From assembly GCF_042453785.1 (NCBI RefSeq), contig NC_091675.1:1314501-1378500 (forward strand): 64,000 nt of DNA. Reading direction: 5' to 3'. Every line of letters starts with the position of its first letter. The first letter of the stretch is position 1. The DNA is from Malus domestica (Eukaryota; Streptophyta; Magnoliopsida; Rosales; Rosaceae). The position numbers and the translations under genes were made by a program. Shown piece after piece: positions 26,987-38,912 of this stretch. Below the pieces are notes generated by a model. It made no database searches and was not told where the DNA came from. It worked only from the letters and a program-made list of their open reading frames with translations.

Positions 26987-27136
26987 CTAGGTATATCTTA
27001 GGGAGCTAATTTCTGAGAAAACATAAAACCAGTAGAGGAAGACGACGGAGAAAGATTGGACAAGGTGGGTTCTGCGCCGGAGGGAGGAATCTACCATAAA
27101 CCCGGAACGGAGGATTTCACTGAGAACTGGCGACAT
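26987..27136 (-). CDS. Conserved sucrose-control peptide uORF (SC-uORF) with extended C-terminus
   Basis: This 49-codon uORF lies in the bZIP leader, 78 nt before the main ATG. Residues 1-41 match the SC-peptide family: MSPVLSEILRSGF at the start, RRRTHLVQSFSVVFLYW in the core, then FYVFS. In Arabidopsis bZIP11 the nascent peptide stalls ribosomes at the uORF stop when sucrose is high. Here the frame does not stop after FYVFS but continues with EISSLRYT before TAG. I re-read the bases across this junction and the extension stands in the given sequence. No further ATG lies between this stop and the main start. Confidence 0.92.
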   Translation of the reverse strand: MSPVLSEILRSGFMVDSSLRRRTHLVQSFSVVFLYWFYVFSEISSLRYT

Positions 27137-27170
27137 TAATCTCAAACATCAAGATCCAGATCTTCAGCAT
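27117..27170 (-). CDS. Short upstream uORF overlapping the SC-uORF start
   Basis: ATG at 27170 opens a 17-codon frame (MLKIWILMFEINVASSQ) that ends at 27117, inside the SC-uORF but in another frame. Arabidopsis bZIP11 also has a short uORF overlapping its SC-uORF. Ribosomes starting here would bypass the SC-uORF start, so it could tune the sucrose response. Peptide sequence itself is not recognised. Confidence 0.6.
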   Translation of the reverse strand: MLKIWILMFEINVASSQ

Positions 27171-27422
27171 TTATATTTCCAGATTTTCAGCAGAAACACA
27201 AAGACCCAAGATATAACAGCAAAAACCCAGAACTCAACACCCAAAATAAAGCAAAAAAACCCAGAAATTGCTGAAAAAAAAAACCGACAGAGCCTCGGCC
27301 CTTAAGAAAAACAAAGAACGCAGAAGGAGAATTTAATCTCAGGGCCTTAGACTACGAAACGTAAAATAAAGAGGAGGGAGAGAAGGAAAGAGGAAGAGGT
27401 TAGTGAAGGGATGGAGGGGTCA

Positions 27423-27429
27423 ATTTATA
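27423..27429 (-). promoter_or_regulatory. Probable TATA box of the bZIP gene
   Basis: On the minus strand CTATAAATTG lies about 515 bp before the main ATG. A start roughly 30 bp downstream would give a leader of about 490 nt that includes both uORFs, a length usual for S1 bZIP genes. Confidence 0.6.
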
Positions 27430-27834
27430 GAAGGAAAATGCAATAAAAAATCCCAAAAGAAAACCGAAAGAAATTGGAAATTAGATAAAAAAAAATGAAG
27501 AAAATAAGGAAAAAAAAGTTGAAAAAGTAAAGGGCTTAGGAATCTCCTCCAACCATTCTTCTACAGATGGAGGGGTTGGTGGGGAGACTGATAAGGCATG
27601 TGAAGTGTGTAAGAAATTTCCACAACCGTCCAATTCCAGCTGGTGGGCAGTGACAACATAATTTATTTTATTTTTTTTATGAATTTTACTGACCGGTTTT
27701 CCTTTTTCTTTTTCTTTTTTTCAATTTTTTTTGTTGAGTACTTGAGAAAAATACCCCGTATGTGACAGTATTTTACTTATAAGCGGCAAAATCGTTAAGA
27801 TTAATTATTTTTATCAACATTAGCATACGCCTCA

Positions 27835-28696
27835 TATTTTGTGTGTGAACTGCCCATGACTTTGTTTTGTGATAGAAGATAAAATTATCTTTTTATTCTC
27901 TTTTGGTTGACAAATTTTTTTTTATTAATGTAGTTAAAATTTTAAAGATTAGTTTATAAAATATTATTTAATTTAGAGATATTTTGTGTGTTGAAGAAAG
28001 AGACAGTTATAATAACAAGTAATCTTATAATGAATCATCAATAAATTAGTTTTATAAAATATTATTTAATTCATTTTTGTGTTGAACAGAAAGAAAATAA
28101 GTAGTAATTTTATGATGAATTGTTAATTTTATGTCATTCATTATTAACGAGAAGATTTTCAACTCGAATAATTTATTTTTGGAGATAACGCTTATTGATA
28201 TAAGAAAATAAACGATGATTTTTACCTCTCTTTCACCATTAAGTACCACCAAATTTAACCGTTTCGCTAACAGTTAGTGAGCATGGCAAGTTGTGCCCCT
28301 TTTTATTGATATAGAATGGAACGTGACGCCTGAATGTAGCATGAAGGAATCCCAGGGATCAAGGTGGTATAAAAGTAGTAGAGTAAGGACAATACCGTCA
28401 TTCAAAATATTTTATGTTGGATGCAAATCTGATTTTTTCTTTTATGAATAAGACATTTATTAAAACTTAAAACCTCTAAGAGCATTTTCAAAAGAGATCT
28501 CAAAAATTCTAGATGCAATGTTACTGTGCATATTTGATGTCAAAAATCTATCCAACCGAAGTGTTATTTGCTAACTGAATTTGAAGACTTTGTTATTTAG
28601 AGTCAATTTTGACATCAATATTAAATTTATTTTTAATTCATTTTAATAGTTTATCCCTTATTCCACTAACATTTCAACCACGGAAAGTTTTGTTTC
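27835..28696. repeat. AT-rich upstream region with a tandem duplication
   Basis: Two diverged copies of a roughly 90-bp unit sit at 27953-28045 and 28050-28135, sharing TTATAAAATATTATTTAATT, TTTTGTGT.GTTGAA and AATGAATCATCAATAAAT-like blocks. A separate 90-bp stretch (27835-27930, around TGTGATAGAAGAT and CTTTTGGTTGACAAAT) recurs at 32990-33075. Neither was matched to a known element. Confidence 0.5.
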
Positions 28697-28965
28697 TGTT
28701 GTAGGCCTATTTGATTGAGCGATCTAGGGTTTAGAGAGAGAAAGGAGGTCGGCCACAATTAGAGAGAAGAGAGATTGATTTAATTGTCATGTGTGTTTGA
28801 TTCACCCCATTGTGCCTTTATTTATAGAAGTAGAAAGGGTAAAACATTTCCCTTTAGGATTACAATATTTAATAGGTAATCTAATCCTAATAGAAATATA
28901 AGATATTTTCCCAGAATCCCTAAGATTTACACAATCACATTCTTATTCTAAATATGCATGCAACA
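28697..28965 (-). repeat. 3' LTR of the copia element
   Basis: About 269 bp, opening TGTTGCATGC on the minus strand directly after the polypurine tract and ending CAACA, so the ends are TGTTG...CAACA. A TATA-like CTATAAATAAAGG lies at about 28810-28822. Its lower edge could be six bases further out. Confidence 0.65.
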
Positions 28966-31590
28966 CTTCCCCTTGAGTGTGTAAATACTCAACAAACTAT
29001 CGCATCAGATCTTCAACAAATAAGGTAGAATAGTTGATGAAGTCATCGGCACAACAGGTAATCGTGAGTCTCAAATTTAAGTGAAGTATGCATTTGTAGT
29101 AAAACTCATAAAACCTCGTTATAGTAAAACCCAAGGCATGTGGAAAACTCATAGACTAAGGAAAAAAGTGAGAAATATGCATAATGTCTAAAACGAACGT
29201 CAAACTGGACGAAGGTAGTAAACTTAACGGAGTATGATCATCCCAGGATAAGTGTCTCATTAAAACCTCGTTAGGTAGCAAAAACCCAGTGGGAAAAAAT
29301 GCTCCTAATCATAGGAAAAATAGTACATTAAGATCATGTAAGTATGCTTCTAGATACTCCCCCTGAGTTAGACATAACTTCTAAATAAGAAAACTATAAG
29401 CGATTCAACTCATATAATTTACGCATACAGATTCCTTTGATGAGCTTCTGAAATGTAGACTTAGGCAATGACTTGGTAAAGAGATCGGCCATGTTATCCT
29501 GGGAACGGATTTGCTTGATTTCAATGTTCTGATGCTGCTGCTGCTGGTGTGAGTAAAAGAACTTCGGCGCTATGTGTTTGGTGTTGTCTCCTTTGATGTA
29601 TCCCTTATTCAGCTGCTCGATACATGTTGCATTGTCTTCAAAGATCGTCGTAGGAAGGTCAACGATTGATGTAAGACCATTAATGCTTCGAATATGTTCC
29701 ATAACTTCTCTCAGCCAAAAGCACTCACGCGATGCTTCATGTAGGGCGAGAATCTTAGCATGGTTAGACGAAGTCGCAACTAGAGTTTGCTTGGTAGACC
29801 TCCAAGATATAGCGGTGTCTCCAACGGTAAAGACATAACCCATTTGAGAACGTGCTATATGTGAATCAGACAGATATCCAGCATCTGCGTAACCAACAAG
29901 GCGATAATCAATCCAAAGGTCATAGGGGGAGGCAACACTTAGAGATTCGTGGGTATAGAACAAACCCAAATCCGTAGTACCTTTAAGGTAGTGGAAAATG
30001 TCTTTAACACTATTCCAGTGCTTCCGTGTGGGCGCATTGCTATATCCCGTGTACGTCAACAATAAAGCCCCAACTGCACTTAGGTAAGTTACTTCGGGTT
30101 CCAAAATATTTTCCTCATCCTTCTTTGGACGAAAGGGATCTCGTTTAGCATCTAGAGTTCGAACAACTATGTGTGTACTCGAAGGCTTCGCTTGATCCTT
30201 ATTAAAATGTCGTAACACCTTTTGGGTGTAGTTCGATTAATGTACTAAAATTTCATCCTAACAATGTTTGATCTTCAAGCCGAGACAATATCGAGTTTTC
30301 CCAAGATCTTTCATCTCAAATTCTGATTTCAAGTGTGTAGCAATTTCCTCAATCTCTGTAGGAGTCCCAATGAGGTTCATGTCATCGACATAAACTGCAA
30401 CGATTGCAAATCTGGAATGTGACTTCTTTATGAACACGCATGGGCATAGTTTGTTGTTCACATAACCCTGACTTGTCAAATATTCACTCAGACGGTTATA
30501 CCACATCCGCCTGGATTGTTTTAATCCATAGAGTGACCTCCTTAACCTAATTGATAGAGTGTTCCGTGGTTTAGAACTATTTGAACCAATCAATGGAAGT
30601 CCTTCTGGAACTTTCATATAAATTTTCGTATCTAGATCTCCATAGAGATACGTGGTTACCACGTCCATAAGCTGCATATTCAGTTTTTCAGAAACTACAA
30701 AACTGATTAGGTAGCGGAACGTTATAACGTCCATTACGGGGGAATACGTCTCCTCGTAATCAATCCTTAGGCGCTTAGAGAAGCCTTGCGCTACGAGGCG
30801 TGCTTTGTATCGCACTATTTCATTATTTTCATTACGTTTCTTCACGAAAACCCACTTGTAGCCAACGGGCTTCACGTGTGGTGGTGTAGGAACGATAGGT
30901 CCGAATACCTTCAGTTTCGCGAGCGAATCGAGTTTGACCTGGATTGCTTGTTTCCAATTTGACCAATTGGTTCTACGTCGACATTCATCGACGGAACGTG
31001 GTTCAATGTCATCGCTGAACATGATGTCAGTAGCTACTGAGTACTCGAGTGCATTGTCGACGATCATCTCATTCCTATTCCAAACCTTATCCAATACTGT
31101 GTAGTGGACCAAAATCTCACGATTATCTGAAGGCCGACATGTTTCATCTGAAGCATCACCGTAATCTAGAATAACCTCATGCGTTGGAATGGATGAGTGA
31201 GCGATAGTCGAATTCAAACTAGGGTCACTAGTTGGTGCCATTTTCCTCGTCCGGGGTTGTGAATCCTTTGAACCAAGAGGTCTGCCACACTTCAGGGTCG
31301 AAAGGCTCGAAGTAAATGATTGGCTAACCGCGTGGAGGGTGCAGCCTCCTCATATTCGAAGACGGTACAGCCTTCCCAGACAGGTTGTTGACGTACACGG
31401 GGGTACATCTATCCTTGCAGGTGTGTTTGCAGCGGGTATGTGTGATCTTGTCGTCACCTTTGCTAGATCATTAAAAGCATCCGGCATGCTTTGAGCAATG
31501 ATCTAAATGAGATATAGTGGGAGCATACCACGACAATTCACGACATTCTACAGGAACATTAACATTGTGTTTTTGTTCAGTTTTATCTAA
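28697..31590 (-). mobile_element. Ty1/copia LTR retrotransposon, broken, 3' half
   Basis: A degraded copia element lies on the minus strand. Recognisable parts, in its own 5' to 3' order, are the integrase-RT linker region (to about 31590), reverse transcriptase (about 30258-31241), RNase H (about 29394-30218), a polypurine tract (AAGGGGAAG, about 28966-28976) and one LTR at 28697-28965. No 5' LTR, gag or upstream pol was found in the window, so it is incomplete. The remaining coding region carries a few breaks. It looks fairly recent in the preserved RT and RNase H, but with a single LTR its age cannot be estimated from LTR divergence. The upper limit is approximate. Confidence 0.88.
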
Positions 31591-31861
31591 AAAAAAAACA
31601 CATACACTATAATCTGAGAAATTACTACTCGCATACGCGCATACAACGAGGCACATATTTTCTCATATACCACACAACATAGTATTACTTGCTTGCAAAA
31701 GTAACTAGGTGTCCAAGTTTGAGTGAATATTCCTTAATTTGTGTCCAATATAGAATGGATATTCTTTTGTGATTTGTGTCCAAGTTTGTGTCCAACAACT
31801 TCAGGGAATGCATAGGTACAAAAATTTTGCAAACAAAATAATATGTCATCATTAGAAAATA

Positions 31862-32030
31862 GGGAACTTTAACGAAAAGCTCAAAGTACTGTTTACTTTA
31901 ACGAAAAACAATATTCTTACACTAAAAAGTCAATCATAGTATTATTCACTTTACCCTTTATTTTGTCCTTATCATTAAAACTCAAAGTTTTCAAACATTT
32001 TTCATTAGTTTTTCTTAGAAAATAAGCACA
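31862..32030 (+). repeat. Dispersed ~155-bp repeat family, copy 4
   Basis: The best-preserved copy of the family: GGAACTTTAACGAAAAGCTC, CAAAGTACTGTTTACTTTAA, a TTACACTAAAAAGTCAATC block, GTATTATTCACTTTACCC, TTTATTTTGTCCTTATCATT and TTCATTAGTTTTTCTTA. Ends are only weakly inverted, so assignment to a MITE class is uncertain. Confidence 0.8.
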
Positions 32031-35000
32031 TTAATCACCATTTAAGTAATAATTTAATCATCAACAACTGCATCATTTAATTTTATAAAATTTAATTTAA
32101 AATTTGGTCTTCCTAACTTACCCAACAACCACATCAGTAGTAAATAAACACGTTAATCAAAGCTCAATACCACATTCAACTTTTGTCATTACGCATACCA
32201 TCGATTCACTAAACCATTCTTAATGTCTTTACGAATTTTTCTGCTAGTGCATCGTTTCTACCATTGGAGCCGCCTTCATTAGAAAATAGAAGTCGGCTCA
32301 AATGTTAATAGATATTAGTGCTTTTCGTAGAGTATACTTATGTGTGTTTAACTACTAATTAATCATTATTTTACAAACAAACACAGTAATCTCAATGCTT
32401 CCTCTACAATATTCGACAATAATCTCCTTTGACTTTGTTTATTAATTCCTAGACTGGGGTCCCCAAAATCTTGAATGTAATATAATAATGTTTACAAGAT
32501 CGATCTAGTGCAGTCTGCAGTGCCTCTAGGTATTGATCAAAGGGCAATTTCTTGGATGTAATCCGAAAATAGTTTTTTTTTTCTTTTTCTTTTCTCTATC
32601 TTAAGATTATGAGTGAATTATTTGTCACTAGCTAGGACAATGCTTAATGAATGTATGCATGGGATCAAACTATATTTGTTTGGGTTATGGTTTTGGATTA
32701 TAATAAATTCAATTTGTTTTAGGTTCCAAACATCAGAAAATTCGTCGGTGATAGACTAACCCTACCACGTTAGTGGGTTTTCTGGATAAATAATAACATT
32801 TGCCTACACACTTTGTGTGTATAAACACATTTTTTTAGAAAAAATGAGAAGGAGAGAGAGAGAGAGAAAGAGAACATGGAGGAGTGGGAGGTTTTTGTTT
32901 TTTATTTATTTATAAATATTGGAGTTATTTTAACATCACATGTAGCTTCAATAAAAAACAGTAAAATTTAGACCTGTGAAATTACATTATTGCCCATCAT
33001 TTTTTTGTGTGATAGAAGATTAATTTTTTTTTCACCATCTTTTGGTTGACAAATATGATTTTATTAATTAGTAGAGATTATGTGTTTTGTGCACACACGC
33101 AAAGAACCCTTATCTTTCTTCCCACAGGAAGATGCAAAAACAACAAATATGATAAAATATTACAAATGCATGGTGAGGTTGATATTCGAGAGCTTGCAGT
33201 TGCAGACAATAATGGTGTACTGCTTCTGGTGGGCACCAAATGATAGTAACAATAATAGTGCAGGAAACGAGAGAGAGTACAGCGCCTATGAGTTTGAGGC
33301 ACGGAAAAGGAAAAAAGGAACAAAGTGGGGTGCATGGTGGGGGGAGAGCTGGGTTCCTCTCCACGAGTTTGCACCAGAGAGGGGAACATAAATTAGGGTT
33401 TCAGGAAAAAGTTAACCTGCTCGTTGTGGCCCTTGGGAGCAAAGAGATCGAGCACCAAATAATCTTATTGGCTTATGTAGTTGACGTCTCTCACGCTTTA
33501 TTCTGATTCAGAGTGAAGACCTAACTTTTTTAATTTATTACAAATTAATCGACACATTTCTTTCTTCACTTGCAACGAAAGAAAAGTGTGATAGTAATCC
33601 ACACTGAAAGATATAAAAAGGAACAAAAAGGAAAAGTGAGAAGGACAACAATCCGATGGAAAATTTTCTTCTGATCTTACAATGATCCCTCTTTGCAGTC
33701 TTCGTTAATGATAAGGTTATCTTCTATTTTAACCCTTCAACTTGTGTATCTTTTGCTATTCTATTACATTTCTGCGAAGCTGGCAATTGTTCCGGACAGT
33801 GACAAATTGATCCGAAAGTGATACCACGATCCACATAATCCAGTTTAAGATAATGCGATATACAGATTAAAATCTTGCAGGTGAGAATAAATCATAGTTG
33901 TTGGAGCTTAAAGCGTTGTGAGTGTTGATAGGAACTCTATGTTCATTGCGATATTCTGAAATGACATTGGGGCCCCTCTAGCTTTAAGACATGACCATGA
34001 ACAAAGAAGAAAGTATAATTTCCACTGTTTAAAAACTTGTAAAAGTTGAAATATTGTAGCCAGATAGAGACACACAATTACAACTTGAACATTTCGTTGT
34101 ATTCTCTCTCCTTTAAAAAAAAAAAAATTGAATTAATGAACTGCTACAGTAGGGTTTTATGCTAATAATACAATATGTATAAAAAAAATTCATAGATCAT
34201 TGTATCATTAGTACTCAAGACAACGCACTCGTACTACGGAATTCTTTCTCGTGAAAAAATGCCAGAGCATTCATGAGGAAAAGAAAAATGATCAGAAGCA
34301 AAAAGAAAAGAGAGATTTTGGATACGTCAAGAACATTTTAGAGAGAGAGAAAGTAAGAGAGGGAAATTATTAACAAAACGTTTTCTCGAGGAAGACATGT
34401 CAAGACTCTTCTGGTGCAAATAAAAGTTTATTCTCCGATTACTTTCGACTGTTTTACCGCTCAAGTTTGTTATGCGTGACATCTTTGGATAATTACAAAA
34501 CATAAAAATCGAGTTCGAGGACGAAAGTAAGTGAATCACGATTCATGAGAACAAAATCATAGACCAGACCATTGTCGTAGTGAATCTTATAAAGTTTCTG
34601 CGCACACAAAAAACAGAGTAAGTGCAAATAAAAGTGTAGTCTGTGTACAAATAGTTGGTGGCATTGTAGTTTTGTTGATTACGAATATTCATCTTCGAAC
34701 TCGACCTCTGGTGTTCGTTTTTTACTTTAACACTATCCTTTTTTATAAAGAAAGTTAATCAGTATAAAGCAAATATGCAATTAAATTCCTTGTTTACTCT
34801 TGCCTTCTGTTGTCCATCATTTTCTTCTGTCGTATGCTATCTCATCAAGTGGACCTAAATTTTCAGTTTTCGTTGCCAGAAATCCAAACAATACAAATAA
34901 TAATAATACAAACTGTCGTTTCTCCAAAAACAATTACGTGATGGAGCAAATTGAAGAAAAGGTTTGGTAGGGATGCCAATACAAATTTTAAAAAGGCCAA

Positions 35001-36194
35001 TCAGAGCATCGTTTGAGTCGTGATTCTCCAAACAGCATTAGTACTCCAAGTACCATACTTGGTTCTTTTTTTGTTTTTATTGTTAGGTATCGATCAATAT
35101 ATCTCGAGAGAGATCAAGTTGGTCCGTAGGGTCCAGTAATTCAGCCTTTTGCAAGGGGGTCCCCAAAACAGATTTTATTTGTTTTTTTTTCTCTGTAGCC
35201 ATGATTTTCATTTTCATTTTTCTTTTCTTCTGCTTAAACTGTTTAAAAAAAAATGGAAATAAAATAATTAAAACATGGAAACAGTCTTGATTCGTGCATC
35301 TTTTCTATTTGTGGGGTTTTTCTGACTTTCTTTAGCTTTTGAGGTTGTAGGTGCTTGTGCTTTTTTTCATTATATAGTCTCTATGAAAAAAGTTGGGACT
35401 TATCAATCATCTAAGTACTTAACCATGACTTTCTTTCTATGCGTTACTCCTGCTTTAAGGAAAACATGGACATGCAGATGCGGTCGATATATCATTCAAA
35501 TGTCGTTGTAATTATTGATATTGTTGATATGGTGAAGTTATATTTGTTAGAATGTAGTTGATATGGTTGTTGGTTTATTGTCTTTTGTGTCCACAAGTGC
35601 AGTTAACTGCAATGTATAATTGATAGTCTTGCACAAAACCATTAGTAGTGATTATAAATCATTTGGACGACGTACTAAATTAATATGTATTCGTGAAGCT
35701 ACAACTTTATGCTCTTCAAGGCTCTTTCCTTTAGTTTTGCTTATCATTAGAAGCTTCTAGCTAGGGTTTCCTACACTTGAATATCATGTATCCAAGATCA
35801 AGTACGGAAGATCAATTGTGTACGTTAAAGTAGTGATTTTTCAAAGTAAAATGTAAGCTAATGTATATGTAGTGCTGTCGTCTCACCTTTCTCAATTCTC
35901 ACTCCTCTTACCGACCTTAGACTAGGGTTACTTAATTGTCCTTAAAATATTCTTGCATCTGCCTTCGTCGTGAAGGCAATTAAATCATGTAGGTATATGC
36001 TCTTGCTTGCAAGTAATCACGTCTCCAGATGTTGAGTTTATTATTTGCAGAATAAGATTTTTTTGGTTCATCAAATGGTAGAATCCTATTCGATCATAGT
36101 TTTTAATCAGAAATAATAACCGCACACTGTTTTTCTCATCTATTACGTACTCTCTTGATTTTTAGTCATCTAATTGAATAAATCAAGCCACTTA
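32031..36194. other. Intergenic region without recognised genes
   Basis: About 4.2 kb of AT-rich sequence. Overlapping frames of up to 103 codons on both strands near 33046-33506 show no family motif and no splice support, and I do not call a gene. GA-rich patches occur at 32850-32875 and 34340-34365. An unannotated non-coding transcript is possible but not supported by the sequence. Confidence 0.5.
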
Positions 36195-36355
36195 GTACTA
36201 CGATTTAATAATATTCTTCTTTACTTGTAAGTGAGAGGTCTTAGGTTCAATTCTCGTCAAAGTCGAATTTGAACCACATTATTGCTAGCGTAGTGTGAGA
36301 CTAAGCCCAACCCCCTTTAGTGTAGATAATAATGTTTGTTTGAAAGAAAAAAAAA
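36195..36355 (+). mobile_element. SINE-like element, family 2
   Basis: It carries a B-box-like AGGTTCAATTCTCG (about 36243-36256) after CTTGTAAGTGAGAGGTCTT. It continues GAATTTGAACCACATTATTG and ends in GTTTGTTTGAAAGAAAAAAAAA, an A-rich tail. A second, truncated copy is at 38803-38912. Confidence 0.65.
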
Positions 36356-36947
36356 TGAATAAATCAAAAGAAAACAACCAACGAAATTGAATATGTGTTG
36401 TTATCATTTCTATTTTTTAATCAATTAAATAAGATTGTCTAATATTCTGGTTCTGCAACTAGCTAGGGTTCGACACAAAATCCCTAGTTGATATGCTGGG
36501 AAGTGGAAGGAGCTAGTGATTATTGGAGCAATATTAGAAAATATAAGAAATATAAAAGAATTCCAATAATAATAATCATAAAGAAATTTCACAACATCAA
36601 TTATATATGAGATTAATATAAACAACTAGAGATAAAGTTAGAAAAAATTGACAAACAATCTTTGGATTCTGGCGAACTTTATATATTTCGTAGTCTCAAG
36701 ACACAACTCGGAATTTGACACACGAAGCATGAGAGAAACAAAGTGGGGAAACCCTATTTCTCAAGAGTAAAAATTAACTCTAATTTTCTACATTTTAATG
36801 ATAATGGTTTCATGAGTTTATATAGAACCCACGTACTTCTTGTTAAGGAGATGTAACTTTTCATCTATAAGTATATATTACTTATCAAGAGAATACACCT
36901 AAACAACATAACCTTTCTAAGAAATTGATTAACACTATTTTTCATTC

Positions 36948-37461
36948 TGTTTGTACCATACTTGACCAATCCCGAAACTACTGAGCACGGTCAACGTTAT
37001 ACCGTTAAGGACCCAGAAGAGTTTCCTTCCAACCAGGAAGCCAATCACAGCGCGACACGTGTCGACATCAGAAGCCAATCATAGCGTGACACGTGTCAAC
37101 ATCAGAAGCCAATCACAACACGACACGTGTCAATGTCAGAATGAAACTAGAAAATTTCTTCTATAAATAGAGATCATTCTCTCACAATATTTCCGAATGT
37201 CATTTGTACTAAATCATTCACTTGTACTCACTAAATGAGAGCTTGAACCTATGTACTTGTGTAAACCCTTCACAATTAATAAGAACTCCTCTACTCCGTG
37301 AACGTAGCCAATCTGGGTGAACCACGTACATCTTGTGTTTGCTTCCCTATCTCTATCCATTTACATACTTATCCACACTAGTGACCAAAGCAATCTAGCG
37401 AATGTCACAAACTTAACACTTTCTGTTGTACCAAAGTTCTCACTGATTTTATGCATCAACA
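36948..37461. mobile_element. Solo LTR, 514 bp, with 5-bp target duplication
   Basis: Starts TGTTTGTACC and ends GCATCAACA, flanked by identical CATTC at 36943-36947 and 37462-37466. A TATA box (TATAAATA, 37162-37169) and three 34-bp repeats upstream of it mark U3. No internal coding region is present, which fits loss by LTR-LTR recombination. The superfamily is undetermined. The exact target duplication suggests modest age. Confidence 0.88.
37037..37138. repeat. Three tandem 34-bp repeats with G-boxes inside the solo LTR
   Basis: Units at 37037-37070, 37071-37104 and 37105-37138 each begin GAAGCCAATC and contain ACACGTGTC, which is a CACGTG G-box. CCAAT motifs are also repeated. They lie 24 bp upstream of the LTR TATA box and look like an enhancer array. 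Confidence 0.9.
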
Positions 37462-37722
37462 CATTCAATTATTAAAATTATATATTACAATATTTCATAT
37501 TATAATATAGAATTTCCAACAATGATAACAGGGAAATGAAGGGTTTTTACATTCCCCTTTGCGTGCAATCAGTCGATCAAAGCGATGGACGTGATATATA
37601 TGTGTGTGTGTGTGTAAAAGTCAAGCTGATAAAATCATCCAATGCACTTCAGATATAATATCCTATTTATGTATATAATTATAATATATGCATGCATGCT
37701 TGAAAACACTTTTACTGATCAA

Positions 37723-37836
37723 GTCATGCATGCGCAAAGAACCTTCCCGTGCAGCCTTCCAATGTCTGCCAAACTGATGTAGTCATGCATGCGCATGAAC
37801 CTTCCCATTCAGTCTTCCAATGTTTGCCAATAACTA
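37723..37836. repeat. 58-bp tandem duplication bearing RY motifs
   Basis: Two adjacent copies share AGTCATGCATGCGCA, GAACCTTCCC and TCTTCCAATGT.TGCCAA. Each has CATGCATG, the RY element recognised by B3-domain regulators. Another CATGCATG run is at about 37688-37698. Confidence 0.8.
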
Positions 37837-38298
37837 GTGGGTTTTTCCAAAATCTGTATAAACAAAAAAATTCAAAGCCCAAAAACGTTATTAAATCATG
37901 AATAAAAGGTGATTTTATTTTAGAACTTGCGTCTACGTATCTCTCTTTATTCTCTACAGATGCACACACTATATTGACCAACATGTCTAGCGCCCATGTC
38001 TATAACAAAATCTCTAATGTAATTATTTTGTTTATCTATCTCTTTTATTACATGACTGGTCATGTTACGAAAATGATAAATGTGTTAAAACTGTAAATTT
38101 TATGTTAGGGAATTAAAGGACAGACCTTGCGCGTCTTTACGAAATTTTCTATACTGCTAATTGATTTTGTGGTGAAACCTCAACTGTTTTCCTAATGTCA
38201 AATAGGTGACAACTATTTATGTAATCTCTACACATATGAGCACGATGCTTTAGATAGCTAGGTTAGTTTGGTGGTTGAAACTTGAAAGGTGCCCAATA

Positions 38299-38328
38299 AG
38301 TTGGTTGGTTGGTTGGTTGGTTGGTTGG
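38299..38328. repeat. (TTGG)n microsatellite
   Basis: About seven tandem TTGG units. Confidence 0.9.
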
Positions 38329-38802
38329 GCGTACGTCCAGAGCCGAAAGGAATTGGCCAAAAATTTTGGTGGGAGACGGAGACAGATCAAAGGGCCTAAT
38401 TTTGCATGGATGTTTTGAGACCAATAACTCAAAGAAATTGTGTGTCAAAGAAGGACGGCACCCATTCTCATCCAGTTAAAACACTCAATTATCTGAAAGG
38501 GAAAAAAAAGGAGAAATCTGAAAAGGGCAAAAGGAGAAAAGAGTTCCACAAAAAATACAAAAGAAAAAAAAAATTCTCGTAGATCTTCTTTCTCTGATCG
38601 TCCCTTTCTCATATATTGCAATTTTTTCAGTTTAGGGGAAAACCGCCACGTGAAGGACGACGACTTTGCATGCATTTTATTAGGGGGATGCGAAACTGAT
38701 ATGGGTACCGAAAACACAAGTCTATGTGAGCATGCATGTAGTTGTAGACCATAAGTTTTGATTTTTAAAACGCACTGGACTTACTACTTTGTACTACAGT
38801 CT

Positions 38803-38912
38803 CGTGGTATTCCTTTTCACTTGTAAATGAGAGGTCTTAGATAAGTTTAGCTCACTCACTCACTCTTTTAAGATGGGCAATAATATCGTTTGTTCAGAGA
38901 AAAAAAAAAACG
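38803..38912 (+). mobile_element. SINE family 2, truncated copy
   Basis: Shares CTTGTAAATGAGAGGTCTTAG and the tail region AATAATATCGTTTGTTCAGAG plus an A-tract with the element at 36195, but lacks most of the middle, including the B box. Confidence 0.55.

Noticed and set aside
33046-33506. Overlapping frames of 84-103 codons on both strands
   Set aside because: No recognisable domain, no splice partners, and both strands are equally open, which suggests chance.
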